Of a stretch of DNA of 20,335 bases, positions 1-6,955 are shown one piece after another. This stretch comes from Chitinophagaceae bacterium (lineage in GTDB: Bacteria > Bacteroidota > Bacteroidia > Chitinophagales > Chitinophagaceae). Within the stretch, counting starts at the first letter, position 1. Every line of letters starts with the position of its first letter. Location of the stretch: the NCBI GenBank assembly GCA_019454915.1, contig JACFNM010000027.1, forward strand, positions 1-20,335, given 5' to 3'. Both the position numbers and the translations under genes were made by a program. The notes beneath the pieces are model-generated. The model ran no database searches and was not told the origin of the DNA. It was given only the letters and a program-made list of their open reading frames with translations.

Positions 1-726
1 GATTACAAGGTGCTCAAGGCGCGAGGCATTTTTGCGAATGCCAATTTTGTTATTACCGATCATGCTATTACTACGAATAACTTCGTTGATAAATTCGGCA
101 GAAGGGTTACTCAGAGCATGAATAGCGCCGGAACGTACAATTATTACAGTTACTTAGGCTATCAAATCCAGGTTCCCTCTATTAAAACCTGGTTTTATGG
201 CAACGTAGGTAACAATGGAGGGAAATATATTAACTTCGTTAACTCCGAAGAAAATATCATTCGCAATAACAGGTATTCAGCTTACTTCAGCGGAAGTTTT
301 CGCCGGGAGGAGAAAATGTCTTTGAGTTTGCGTGCTGACTTATCCTATAACCAATCTGTAAGTTCGATAAACAACACAATAAAAACAAAATACTGGACCC
401 ACACGTATAGTTTTCACAGTTATTTCGCGCTTCCCTTTAAATTTGAATTTACCAATGATATTGATTTTGCCTTCAGGCAGAAAACCAGTGTTTTTGACAA
501 AAACCGGAATACCATTATCTGGAATACGAACCTAACCAAGGCTCTCTTTAAGGACAAATGCGCCCTTGCATTCTCCGTTAATGATATCTTGAATCAAAAC
601 ATCGGTTTTATGAGAAACATCCAAAGCAACTTCATTAGTGAAAATACCTATACTACCCTGCGAAGGTTCTGGATGGTCGCCTTCACCTGGAATTTTTCAA
701 AAAACAGCGCTCAAAACTCTAATTAA
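1..726 (+). CDS. Outer-membrane beta-barrel protein (TonB-receptor-like), C-terminal part
   Basis: The reading frame is open from the first base of the window, so this is the 3' part of a longer gene. The visible 241 residues alternate aromatic and polar residues in a beta-strand pattern typical of outer-membrane barrels. Near the end, the stretch with FSVNDILNQN and then RRFWMVAFTWNF resembles the last strands of the Bacteroidota 'outer membrane beta-barrel family' (the CarboxypepD_reg-like plus OMP_b-brl_3 group), which resembles TonB-dependent receptors. The aromatic-rich final strand is followed by a short polar tail, NSAQNSN. The N-terminal plug region lies outside the window, so the ligand cannot be inferred. 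The stop codon is 2 bases before the GLPGLI gene, so the two are very likely cotranscribed. The family call is fairly sure; the transported substrate is unknown. Confidence 0.72.
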   Translation, partial: DYKVLKARGIFANANFVITDHAITTNNFVDKFGRRVTQSMNSAGTYNYYSYLGYQIQVPSIKTWFYGNVGNNGGKYINFVNSEENIIRNNRYSAYFSGSFRREEKMSLSLRADLSYNQSVSSINNTIKTKYWTHTYSFHSYFALPFKFEFTNDIDFAFRQKTSVFDKNRNTIIWNTNLTKALFKDKCALAFSVNDILNQNIGFMRNIQSNFISENTYTTLRRFWMVAFTWNFSKNSAQNSN

Positions 727-728
727 CC

Positions 729-1472
729 ATGATGATACGCAAGTTCACCCTGCTCCTTTTGGCATTCGGTTATACCGTGACTCCGTTGACGGCTCAATTC
801 ATCTTACAAGGGAAAATCGAATTTGAGAGGACGGTTAATGTGCATAAACAATTGGCGGTGGATGATGATGACGGGTGGTATGCGAATTTTAAAAGCCAGA
901 TACCGGAATTTAAGCACAGCTATTTTAACCTGTTATTTACTCCGGAACTGAGCTTATACGAACCGGGGCGGGAAAGCAAGGAAAAAGCTACTCCTTTAAC
1001 CGAAAGTCCCGCTTCGGCTAATATCATATACAATGATTTAACCAATAACACAAGTATTTCTGCCAAACAGGTTTTTGATGAATCCTTTCTGATAAAGGAC
1101 AGCCTCAAAAAGTACCAATGGCACATTACAAAAGAAAGCAGAAAAATAGCAGGTTTTGATTGCAAAAGAGCATTCACCATCATTATGGATTCAATTTATG
1201 TAGCTGCATTCTATACAGATGAAATTGTGCCCAGCAGCGGGCCGGAATCCTTCCAGGGGTTACCGGGAATGATATTGGGAGTCTCCATTCCCAGGCTTTT
1301 CACTACCTGGTATGCAACTAAAGTAGAACTTCAGCCCATGAAAGCGAACTCTTTCACTCCTCCCAAAAAGGGTAAGAACACGAGCTATGCCGGCATGGAA
1401 GAGTATGTTCTGAAGAGTTTAAAACGATGGGGCAAATGGGGTACGAGGTATATTTGGGAAATCACGCTGTAG
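729..1472 (+). CDS. GLPGLI-family secreted protein
   Basis: This 247-residue protein starts with a hydrophobic signal-peptide-like segment (about residues 3-20, ending near TAQ), so export to the periplasm or beyond is likely. At about residue 176 it carries FQGLPGMILGVSIP, a clear version of the GLPGLI motif that names this Bacteroidota family; its biochemical role is not established. Before the motif there is a region with aromatic residues and KKYQWHIT...KIAGFDCKRA, also usual in the family. It follows the beta-barrel gene after 2 bases, which implies an operon and perhaps translational coupling. GLPGLI genes often sit next to such barrel genes, so the two products may act together at the outer membrane (inference). 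Two ATG codons occur in tandem at 729 and 732 and either could be the start. Family call strong, function unknown. Confidence 0.85.
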   Translation: MMIRKFTLLLLAFGYTVTPLTAQFILQGKIEFERTVNVHKQLAVDDDDGWYANFKSQIPEFKHSYFNLLFTPELSLYEPGRESKEKATPLTESPASANIIYNDLTNNTSISAKQVFDESFLIKDSLKKYQWHITKESRKIAGFDCKRAFTIIMDSIYVAAFYTDEIVPSSGPESFQGLPGMILGVSIPRLFTTWYATKVELQPMKANSFTPPKKGKNTSYAGMEEYVLKSLKRWGKWGTRYIWEITL

Positions 1473-1543
1473 TTAACAAAAGTTTTCCAGGTGATAGCAG
1501 AAAAAAACAAAGAGGGAAAATAGGAAATCCGGACAAATTACCG

Positions 1544-1551
1544 TAGTTTTG
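1544..1551 (+). promoter_or_regulatory. Candidate Bacteroidota -7 element for the antitoxin-toxin pair
   Basis: TAGTTTTG matches TAnnTTTG exactly and lies 15 bases before the ATG at 1567. No clear TTG is seen at the -33 spacing. Transcription would begin at roughly 1555-1558, leaving a leader of only about 10 bases. This also argues against an upstream TTG start at 1549, because that codon would lie in or before the promoter. Confidence 0.4.
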
Positions 1552-1566
1552 GGACAAGTTACCGAT

Positions 1567-2103
1567 ATGAAAAAGAAATTTACAATAGAAAACGAACCTA
1601 TTACCAGCATTGTTGAAAGCCCGGCTGCAGTATATACTCTGGCTGCTTCTTCAAATCCTTTTCTCAATCTGGTTCGTAGCATATTCTTACTATTAGGTAT
1701 TCCTAATGAGTCATCCGCTCACCCTCCTATAAAAAACAATGCAGATTTTATTGATATTATCAGAGATGGAATACCCAGAAAATCTATTGACCACCTTATG
1801 GAAAATACCGGATTAACCGTTGTTGAGATCTCAAACATCATCAGAACCTCAGACAGAACACTAAGACGATACACCGCTAAACAAAAACTCAACCCAGAGC
1901 AAACCGAAAGAATCCTGGAATTAGCAAGGTTATATAGCAGAGGGGAAGAAGTTTTCGGGCAAATGGAAAAATTTAAATCCTGGATGAATAACCCGGTAAT
2001 GGCCCTGGGTAACAAAAAGCCCAAAGAATTTCTGGATACCTCCATCGGTATCGAACTATTGATAAACGAGCTTGGCCGGATAGAACACGGAATTTTTGCC
2101 TGA
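1567..2103 (+). CDS. Xre/MbcA/ParS-type antitoxin (partner of RES toxin)
   Basis: This 178-residue protein should neutralise the RES-domain toxin encoded just downstream and autoregulate the operon, as known for Xre-RES modules. A helix-turn-helix-like region runs from about 70 to 105 (SIDHLMENTGLTVVEISNII then RTLRRY). The C-terminal toxin-binding domain (DUF2384 type) is clear: FKSWMNNPVMALGNKKP at about 136-152, then LDTSIGIELLINELGRIEHG at 156-175. The first 60 residues are a poorly conserved extension. I chose ATG 1567 rather than TTG 1549 because the candidate promoter overlaps the TTG. The gene's TGA stop overlaps the toxin's ATG by one base, the usual sign of translational coupling. 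The gene looks intact although the toxin is not. Confidence 0.88.
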   Translation: MKKKFTIENEPITSIVESPAAVYTLAASSNPFLNLVRSIFLLLGIPNESSAHPPIKNNADFIDIIRDGIPRKSIDHLMENTGLTVVEISNIIRTSDRTLRRYTAKQKLNPEQTERILELARLYSRGEEVFGQMEKFKSWMNNPVMALGNKKPKEFLDTSIGIELLINELGRIEHGIFA

Positions 2104-2555
2104 TGATGCAAGTTTTTCGTATCAGCAAGTGTAAATATATTCATGACCTAAACGGAACCGGCGCTGCGAAATACCCCGGCCGATGGCACAGTAAAGGAAC
2201 TTATATTCTTTATACTGCATCTACCCCGGCGCTTGCCTTATTGGAGAGCGTGGTACATATTGCCGGAATTCCCCTGGAAGATTATTGTTTAATTGGACTG
2301 GAAATACCAGATAATCATATATTTACGCTCTTCCCGAAAGACCTTCCGGAAAACTGGTTTACCAATCCGCCTCCCGGCGTTCATTCTTCTATCGGCGACT
2401 GATTCATACAAAGAGGTGAATACTTCGGGTTACAACTTCCTTCCGCTATTATGCCGGAAGATAGCAATATCCTCCTCAATCCAAATCACAAAGACTTTCA
2501 GAAGGTAAAAATCATGTACACGCGCAAGGTTCCCATTGATGAGCGATTATTATAG
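2103..2555 (+). pseudogene. RES-domain toxin gene interrupted by an in-frame TGA
   Basis: Intact RES toxins are ADP-ribosyltransferase-like proteins that deplete NAD+. The frame starts at ATG 2103 (or 2106), overlapping the antitoxin stop. Residues 1-99 carry the family's N-terminal half: VFRIS, GRWHSKG (26-32), YTASTPALALLES (37-49, with the conserved Glu). Codon 100, at 2400-2402, is TGA. The same frame then continues for 50 codons to TAG at 2553-2555 and encodes the expected C-terminal half: GEYFGLQLPSAIMP and then ILLNPNHKDF. So nothing is frameshifted; a single nonsense codon splits an otherwise normal 150-codon gene. Family members have a variable residue at this point, after IGD, so a CGA(Arg)-to-TGA transition is a plausible origin (inference). 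The truncated product lacks the conserved VPS/LPS serine region and is probably inactive. A sequencing error is the main alternative. Confidence 0.82.
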
Positions 2556-2568
2556 CCGGCGCCCACCA

Positions 2569-3774
2569 TTATATCTCATGACCTAACTTATCTCTTTTTG
2601 TTTTGAGATATTTTTCGTTAAATGGATTCGGGTTAATTTTTAGCGGCACGTTCTCCACGATGTCTAATCCATACCCAATCAGTCCAACCCGCTTACGCGG
2701 ATTGTTACTTATCAGGCGCATCTTGGTTACCCCTAAATAACGGAGTATTTGGGCGCCAACCCCATAATCCCTTTCATCCATTTTGAAGCCAAGATGTAAA
2801 TTGGCTTCTACGGTATCCATGCCTTCCTCCTGCAACTTGTAGGCTTTAAGTTTATTAACGAGTCCTATTCCTCTACCCTCCTGATTCATATATAGTACAA
2901 CCCCTTTCCCTTCCTTTTCCACCATCCTCATTGCTTCGTGCAGCTGCTCCCCACAATCGCAACGCATAGAGCCTAAAATATCACCGGTGAAGCATGAAGA
3001 ATGGACCCGAACCAATACCGGCTCGTCTATTTCCCATTCTCCTTTTATCAAAGCCATGTGTTCACCACTGGAAGGGTTATTCCGCTCCTTAAATATTACT
3101 AATTTAAAAAAGCCGTATTGGGTAGGCATATTCACTCGCACAATTTCTTCGATCAGGGAATCTGTTTTCAACCGATACTCTATAAGGTCTTTAATCGTAA
3201 TTAACTTGAGGTCGTATTTCTTTGCTATGATATGAAGCTCGGGGAGCCGCGCCATGGATCCGTCATCGTTCATAATCTCTACCAATACCCCTCCATAGGG
3301 TGCATCAAAACCTGCCAGCCTTGCCAAGTCAATCGTCGCTTCCGTATGTCCGGCCCTTCTAAGTACTCCTCCCGATTTTGCTTTCAAAGGAAAAACATGT
3401 CCCGGTCGTCCTAAATCTGAGGGCTTGGTCTGTGGGGCAACCAACGCCTGTATTGTTTTGGACCGGTCGTGAGCAGAAACCCCGGTAGTACAACCATGAC
3501 CCAATAAGTCCACTGAAACCGTAAAAGGAGTCTCATGTAACGAAGTATTACTGAACACCATCATATCAAGATTCAGTTCAGCGCATCTTTCTTCCGTTAA
3601 CGGCGCACAAACCAGTCCCCGTCCGTATTTTGTCATGAAATTAATAACCTCAGGCGTTGCATTTGCGGCAGCAGTTACAAAATCACCTTCATTTTCTCTG
3701 TCCTCGTCATCCACTACAATAATCAGCTTCCCGTTTCTGATATCTTCAATTGCACTCTCTATTGTATTAAACAT
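2569..3774 (-). CDS. ribBA: Bifunctional 3,4-dihydroxy-2-butanone-4-phosphate synthase / GTP cyclohydrolase II
   Basis: RibBA performs both entry reactions of riboflavin synthesis in the cytosol: ribulose 5-phosphate to 3,4-dihydroxy-2-butanone 4-phosphate plus formate, and GTP opening to the diaminopyrimidine precursor. With ATG 3774 the protein has 401 residues, a normal length. The N-terminal RibB domain (about 1-200) has the acidic [10 protein letters not shown] loop at 22-31 and [10 protein letters not shown] at 80-89. The C-terminal RibA domain (about 205-401) has the zinc ligands C261, C272 and C274 in [16 protein letters not shown], then NQEGRGIG (297-304), DYGVGAQIL (336-344) and SNNPRKR (356-362). 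All key motifs are present, so both halves should be active. TTG 3780 and GTG 3777 precede the ATG in frame, but a -7 element just upstream favours the ATG. It is convergent with the broken RES gene, 13 bases apart. Confidence 0.96.
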   Translation of the reverse strand: MFNTIESAIEDIRNGKLIIVVDDEDRENEGDFVTAAANATPEVINFMTKYGRGLVCAPLTEERCAELNLDMMVFSNTSLHETPFTVSVDLLGHGCTTGVSAHDRSKTIQALVAPQTKPSDLGRPGHVFPLKAKSGGVLRRAGHTEATIDLARLAGFDAPYGGVLVEIMNDDGSMARLPELHIIAKKYDLKLITIKDLIEYRLKTDSLIEEIVRVNMPTQYGFFKLVIFKERNNPSSGEHMALIKGEWEIDEPVLVRVHSSCFTGDILGSMRCDCGEQLHEAMRMVEKEGKGVVLYMNQEGRGIGLVNKLKAYKLQEEGMDTVEANLHLGFKMDERDYGVGAQILRYLGVTKMRLISNNPRKRVGLIGYGLDIVENVPLKINPNPFNEKYLKTKRDKLGHEI

Positions 3775-3788
3775 CACCAAAATTTTCG

Positions 3789-3796
3789 CAAAGTTA
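3789..3796 (-). promoter_or_regulatory. Candidate -7 element for ribBA
   Basis: On the minus strand this reads TAACTTTG, an exact match to TAnnTTTG, about 14 bases before the ribBA ATG (3774). The leader would be only about 10 bases, too short for an FMN riboswitch, and none of the RFN-element consensus is visible. No good TTG box is seen at the -33 distance, so this rests on one box. Confidence 0.4.
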
Positions 3797-3903
3797 CGTA
3801 TTCAGTCCCTCGAATCAGCATTTATCAGTTACCTGCCCTGTTAAACCTAAAGCCCGGAGATTATTTACTGATTTCCTATTCTCCTGCGAAGTAGTGAACA
3901 GGG

Positions 3904-4713
3904 CTATTTGCCCCACCCCCATTTTAAAAACTCCGGCATAGCCCTGGCCCAGGTTGCCACATCATGTTTTCCATCTTTCAACTCGAGGTATTTGATATCC
4001 GACCGCTTGTTATATCCTTTTTGCACCAATTCGTCAATCAAACCAAGTGTATCATCAATAGAATCAATAATACCGTTATTATTCCGGTCGCAGGTTTCAT
4101 CTAAAGTGCCTGTTTCAAAAAAGAATTTGAGTCCCTTATGATACACGCCAGCTCTTATCTGAGCATGCATAATGCGATCTCTGTCTTCCACGTATCCTTC
4201 ATCAAGCCCTTTACTTCTCCACCATAATGAACCGCTGAAAACGCCCGCTTTTGAAAATACATCTGAATGATTCCAGACGATATCCAAGGCTGACAGCCCT
4301 CCCAATGAGAACCCCGCAAACGATTTTTCCACAAAAGCTATACCCTTGTTCTCTTTATCTATAAACGGAAGAAGTTCCTCAAGGATAAATCTGGTATATA
4401 GTCCGGCTTTTGCTCCTCTTCCTTTATAATCCGAAATACCAGCCGTTCCGTATTCATTCTTCCTATCCTCTCCGCAAAATATGGCTGCACAGAATACGGG
4501 GCGAATCAAATTTTGCCGGTATAGGCGGGACAGGATGTCTTCAAGGGACAGTTTCTCCATATCCTGTCCGTCGTTGATCAACAAGAGGCTCGCTTTTCCC
4601 TGATTTCCAAACGCAGGGGGATAATAAAAGACCACCCGTACCGTCCTGTTTAGGTAGGCAGATGGCAGCGAATACTTATTTATCCGGATAATAGGTTGCT
4701 TAGTGAGTGTCAT
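3904..4713 (-). CDS. Putative esterase (alpha/beta hydrolase, esterase D / enterochelin-esterase-like)
   Basis: The 269-residue protein belongs to the putative-esterase group of alpha/beta hydrolases. GFSLG at 134-138 gives the nucleophile elbow (S136). ETGTLDE at about 200-206 probably supplies the acid (D205), and DGKHDVATW gives the histidine (H250). LLLINDGQD (43-51) and IFCGEDRKNEYG are typical for the fold's substrate loops. There is no signal peptide, so it should be cytosolic. An unusual insert, DRNNNGIIDSID at 209-220, has the spacing of an EF-hand-like calcium-binding loop. The gene diverges from the ATP-grasp/GCS2-like pair across a 116-base AT-rich region, which suggests shared regulation. 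ribBA lies downstream on the same strand after 129 bases but has its own candidate promoter. The natural ester or amide substrate is unknown. Confidence 0.82.
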   Translation of the reverse strand: MTLTKQPIIRINKYSLPSAYLNRTVRVVFYYPPAFGNQGKASLLLINDGQDMEKLSLEDILSRLYRQNLIRPVFCAAIFCGEDRKNEYGTAGISDYKGRGAKAGLYTRFILEELLPFIDKENKGIAFVEKSFAGFSLGGLSALDIVWNHSDVFSKAGVFSGSLWWRSKGLDEGYVEDRDRIMHAQIRAGVYHKGLKFFFETGTLDETCDRNNNGIIDSIDDTLGLIDELVQKGYNKRSDIKYLELKDGKHDVATWARAMPEFLKWGWGK

Positions 4714-4829
4714 CAGTTCAAATATAATGGAAAGTTCTATAGTAAATTTGATCCACTAAAATAGTATTTTGATTATCTTTCGTTCAAAATAACCTATTGT
4801 AAATTAACCTGTATCAAAGCACGGGAAAA
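4714..4829. promoter_or_regulatory. Divergent promoter region between esterase and ATP-grasp genes
   Basis: This AT-rich spacer separates two divergent starts. On the minus strand 4719-4726 reads TATATTTG (TAnnTTTG), so close to the esterase ATG that the transcript would be almost leaderless. On the plus strand 4743-4750 reads TAAATTTG, giving a leader of about 75 bases for the ATP-grasp gene. Neither has a convincing TTG at -33, so both are tentative. Confidence 0.35.
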
Positions 4830-5792
4830 ATGAATATTATGAGAAAAATTGGAATTTTATTCGGAAAAGAAAGATCCTTCCCCAAAGGACTTATTGAAAG
4901 AATCAATGGCAAAAGCCCAGAGGGTATAACAGCAGAGCCGGTTTCAATCAGCAAGGTTATACAGGGCGATCCATCGGGCTACGCAGTTATTTTTGACCGT
5001 ATATCCCAGGATGTTCCCTTTTATCGGGCTTATCTGAAGAATGCTGCTATCAGCGGAACTGCTGTCATCAATAATCCGTTTTGGTGGAGCGCTGACGAAA
5101 AGTTTTTCAATAATGCATTGGCTACGAAAATTGGCGTACCCGTACCCAAAACAGTCATCCTTCCATCCAGAGATTTACCTGTAGACACTTCCAGCGATTC
5201 TTTTTCCAACCTCACCTATCCGTTAGACTGGGAAGCGATCTTCAATTATGTAGGTTTTCCGGCTTACATGAAGCCATTTGCCGGTGGCGGGTGGAAGAAC
5301 GTATATCGCCTGGAAAACATGGAGGATTTTTTTGATAAGCATGGTGAGACCGGCGAGCTCGTCATGCTTCTACAGGAAGAAATAGTATTTGAAGAATACT
5401 ATCGTTGCTACTGTATCGGCGGCAAACACGTTCGTATAATGCCCTATGAACCCCGGAATCCTCACCATTTGCGATACCAGAGTGATTTCAAACCCTCAGA
5501 CGAGCAATATAAACGAATGGAAGAAATTGTCTTACGAATCAATCAATACCTTGGGTATGATTTCAACACCGTGGAACTGGCGGTCAGAAACGGCACACCG
5601 TATGCAATTGATTTTTGCAACCCTGCTCCGGATGCCGACGTGGCGAGTGTAGGAGAAGAAAACTTTGAATGGGTAGTGGAAACGGCAGCAAATTACGCTA
5701 TTGAAAGGGCTCAAAACTGGTCTGAAGGCAGGGATAACCTGACCTGGGGAGAATATATCAAACGAAGTATCAACAGGCAGGAATTGTTTTAG
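4830..5792 (+). CDS. ATP-grasp family ligase, substrate unknown
   Basis: This 320-residue protein has the layout of an ATP-grasp ligase, which activates a carboxylate as acyl phosphate and joins it to an amine. An N-terminal preATP-grasp region covers about 1-95. YMKPFAGGGWKNVYR at 146-160 supplies the ATP lysine (K148) and the glycine-rich loop. LLQEEI (180-185) is the adenine/ribose hinge. The metal ligands lie in TVELAVRNGTPYAIDFCNPAPD: E249, D261 and N264. The fold is close to the RimK/glutathione-synthetase type, but the acceptor residues do not identify a known enzyme. It precedes the GCS2-like ligase by 39 bases on the same strand, so the two probably form an operon. Starts at 4830 and 4839 are both possible. 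ATP-grasp call strong; the product is unknown. Confidence 0.82.
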   Translation: MNIMRKIGILFGKERSFPKGLIERINGKSPEGITAEPVSISKVIQGDPSGYAVIFDRISQDVPFYRAYLKNAAISGTAVINNPFWWSADEKFFNNALATKIGVPVPKTVILPSRDLPVDTSSDSFSNLTYPLDWEAIFNYVGFPAYMKPFAGGGWKNVYRLENMEDFFDKHGETGELVMLLQEEIVFEEYYRCYCIGGKHVRIMPYEPRNPHHLRYQSDFKPSDEQYKRMEEIVLRINQYLGYDFNTVELAVRNGTPYAIDFCNPAPDADVASVGEENFEWVVETAANYAIERAQNWSEGRDNLTWGEYIKRSINRQELF

Positions 5793-5831
5793 GAATAAGG
5801 AACTTAGTCTTTCCTCCAAAAAGAAAACAAA

Positions 5832-6944
5832 ATGGCTAATCCAAATTACAAGCAGTTTACCCTGGGGGTAGAAGAAGAATACATGGTCATTGACCCCGGT
5901 TCATACGAGTTAAAAAGCCACGACCAAAAAATAGTCTTTGAGGGTCAGAAGATTATTAAGGATAAAGTAAAAGCCGAAATGCACCAGGCGGTGGTAGAAG
6001 TGGGAACAGATATTTGTGCAGACATTGACAGCGCCTATAATGATGTAACGACCTTAAGAAAAACGATTGCAAGTATAGCAGGCAGTTTAGGCTTTGGAAT
6101 CGGCGCAGCGGGAACACACCCTTTTAGCTTGTGGGAGAGGCAATTAATCACTGATAATGTACGATACCACGAGATAGTCAATGAAATGCAGGATGCCGCC
6201 CGGAGCAATTTGATTTTCGGGCTGCACGTACACGTGGGTATGGAGAACAGGCGAATGGCTATTCATATTGCTAACTCAGCGAGGTATTTTTTACCGCACG
6301 TATTTGCCCTGAGTACCAATTCTCCTTTTTGGGAAGGAAGGTTCACCGGATTTAAATCCTTCCGAACCAAGGTCTTTGATAAGTTTCCCCGAACCGGCAT
6401 CCCGGACTACTTCGAGAGTATTGAGTCTTATGATAATTATGTGAACTTATTGGTGAAAACAAATTGTATTGACAATGCCAAGAAGATTTGGTGGGATTTG
6501 CGGGTTCATCCCTTTTTCAACACCGTGGAATTTCGAATATGTGATGTGCCCCTGACGGCAGATGAAACGATTGCCATTGCTGCTTTGTTTCAGGCGATCT
6601 GTGCCAAACTTTATAAACTGCGAATGGAAAACATGAATTTTATTCAATATTCCAGAGCATTAATTAACGAAAATAAATGGCGTGCGAGCCGTTACGGGAT
6701 AGATGGCTATCTCATTGATTTCGGCAAAGAAGAAGAAATAAATACGAGAGTACTTTTGTATGAGTTATTAGACTTTGTAGACGATACCGTTGATCACCTT
6801 GGTTCCAGGCACCGGCTTGAAATAGTTAAGAAAATTATTGAAAAAGGCACCGGCGCGGACCGGCAAATAGCCGTGTATGAAAACACCAAAAGCATAGCTG
6901 AAGTGGCAGCGTTTATCCACAGTCAGTTTCTGACGGAACTTTAA
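5832..6944 (+). CDS. Carboxylate-amine ligase, YbdK / glutamate-cysteine ligase type 2 (GCS2) family
   Basis: The 370-residue protein is a full-length GCS2/YbdK-family member. These enzymes use ATP to join a carboxylate (glutamate in studied members) to an amine. FTLGVEEEYMVIDP at 9-22 is the family hallmark with its metal-binding glutamates. GLHVHVGM (130-137), NSPFWEGRFTGFKSFR (163-178), TVEFRICD (231-238) and NKWRASRYG (281-289) follow in the expected order. No signal peptide is present, so it is cytosolic. Known homologues show weak glutamate-cysteine ligase activity, but the physiological substrate of this subgroup is unsettled. Pairing with an ATP-grasp ligase upstream recalls the two-step logic of glutathione synthesis (inference). 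The stop codon is 11 bases from the end of the convergent rfbD gene. Confidence 0.9.
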   Translation: MANPNYKQFTLGVEEEYMVIDPGSYELKSHDQKIVFEGQKIIKDKVKAEMHQAVVEVGTDICADIDSAYNDVTTLRKTIASIAGSLGFGIGAAGTHPFSLWERQLITDNVRYHEIVNEMQDAARSNLIFGLHVHVGMENRRMAIHIANSARYFLPHVFALSTNSPFWEGRFTGFKSFRTKVFDKFPRTGIPDYFESIESYDNYVNLLVKTNCIDNAKKIWWDLRVHPFFNTVEFRICDVPLTADETIAIAALFQAICAKLYKLRMENMNFIQYSRALINENKWRASRYGIDGYLIDFGKEEEINTRVLLYELLDFVDDTVDHLGSRHRLEIVKKIIEKGTGADRQIAVYENTKSIAEVAAFIHSQFLTEL

Positions 6945-6955
6945 GTGTTCTTCAT

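Noticed and set aside
1549..1566. TTG start adding six residues to the antitoxin
   Set aside because: The TTG overlaps the candidate promoter box, and ATG 1567 opens a sensible N-terminus.
1719..2144. 141-codon minus-strand frame opposite the antitoxin
   Set aside because: The antitoxin frame carries clear family motifs; the opposite frame does not.
2400..2402. TGA as recoded codon (selenocysteine or alternative genetic code)
   Set aside because: The antitoxin and waaA use TGA as a normal stop, the position is not a known selenocysteine site in the RES family, and no SECIS-like hairpin was evident.
2293..2508. 71-codon frame overlapping the RES toxin gene, as if the toxin were frameshifted
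   Set aside because: The C-terminal RES motifs lie in the original toxin frame directly after the TGA, so this other frame is an accidental opening.
3775..3903. FMN riboswitch upstream of ribBA
   Set aside because: None of the conserved RFN segments is visible, and the candidate promoter leaves a leader of about 10 bases.
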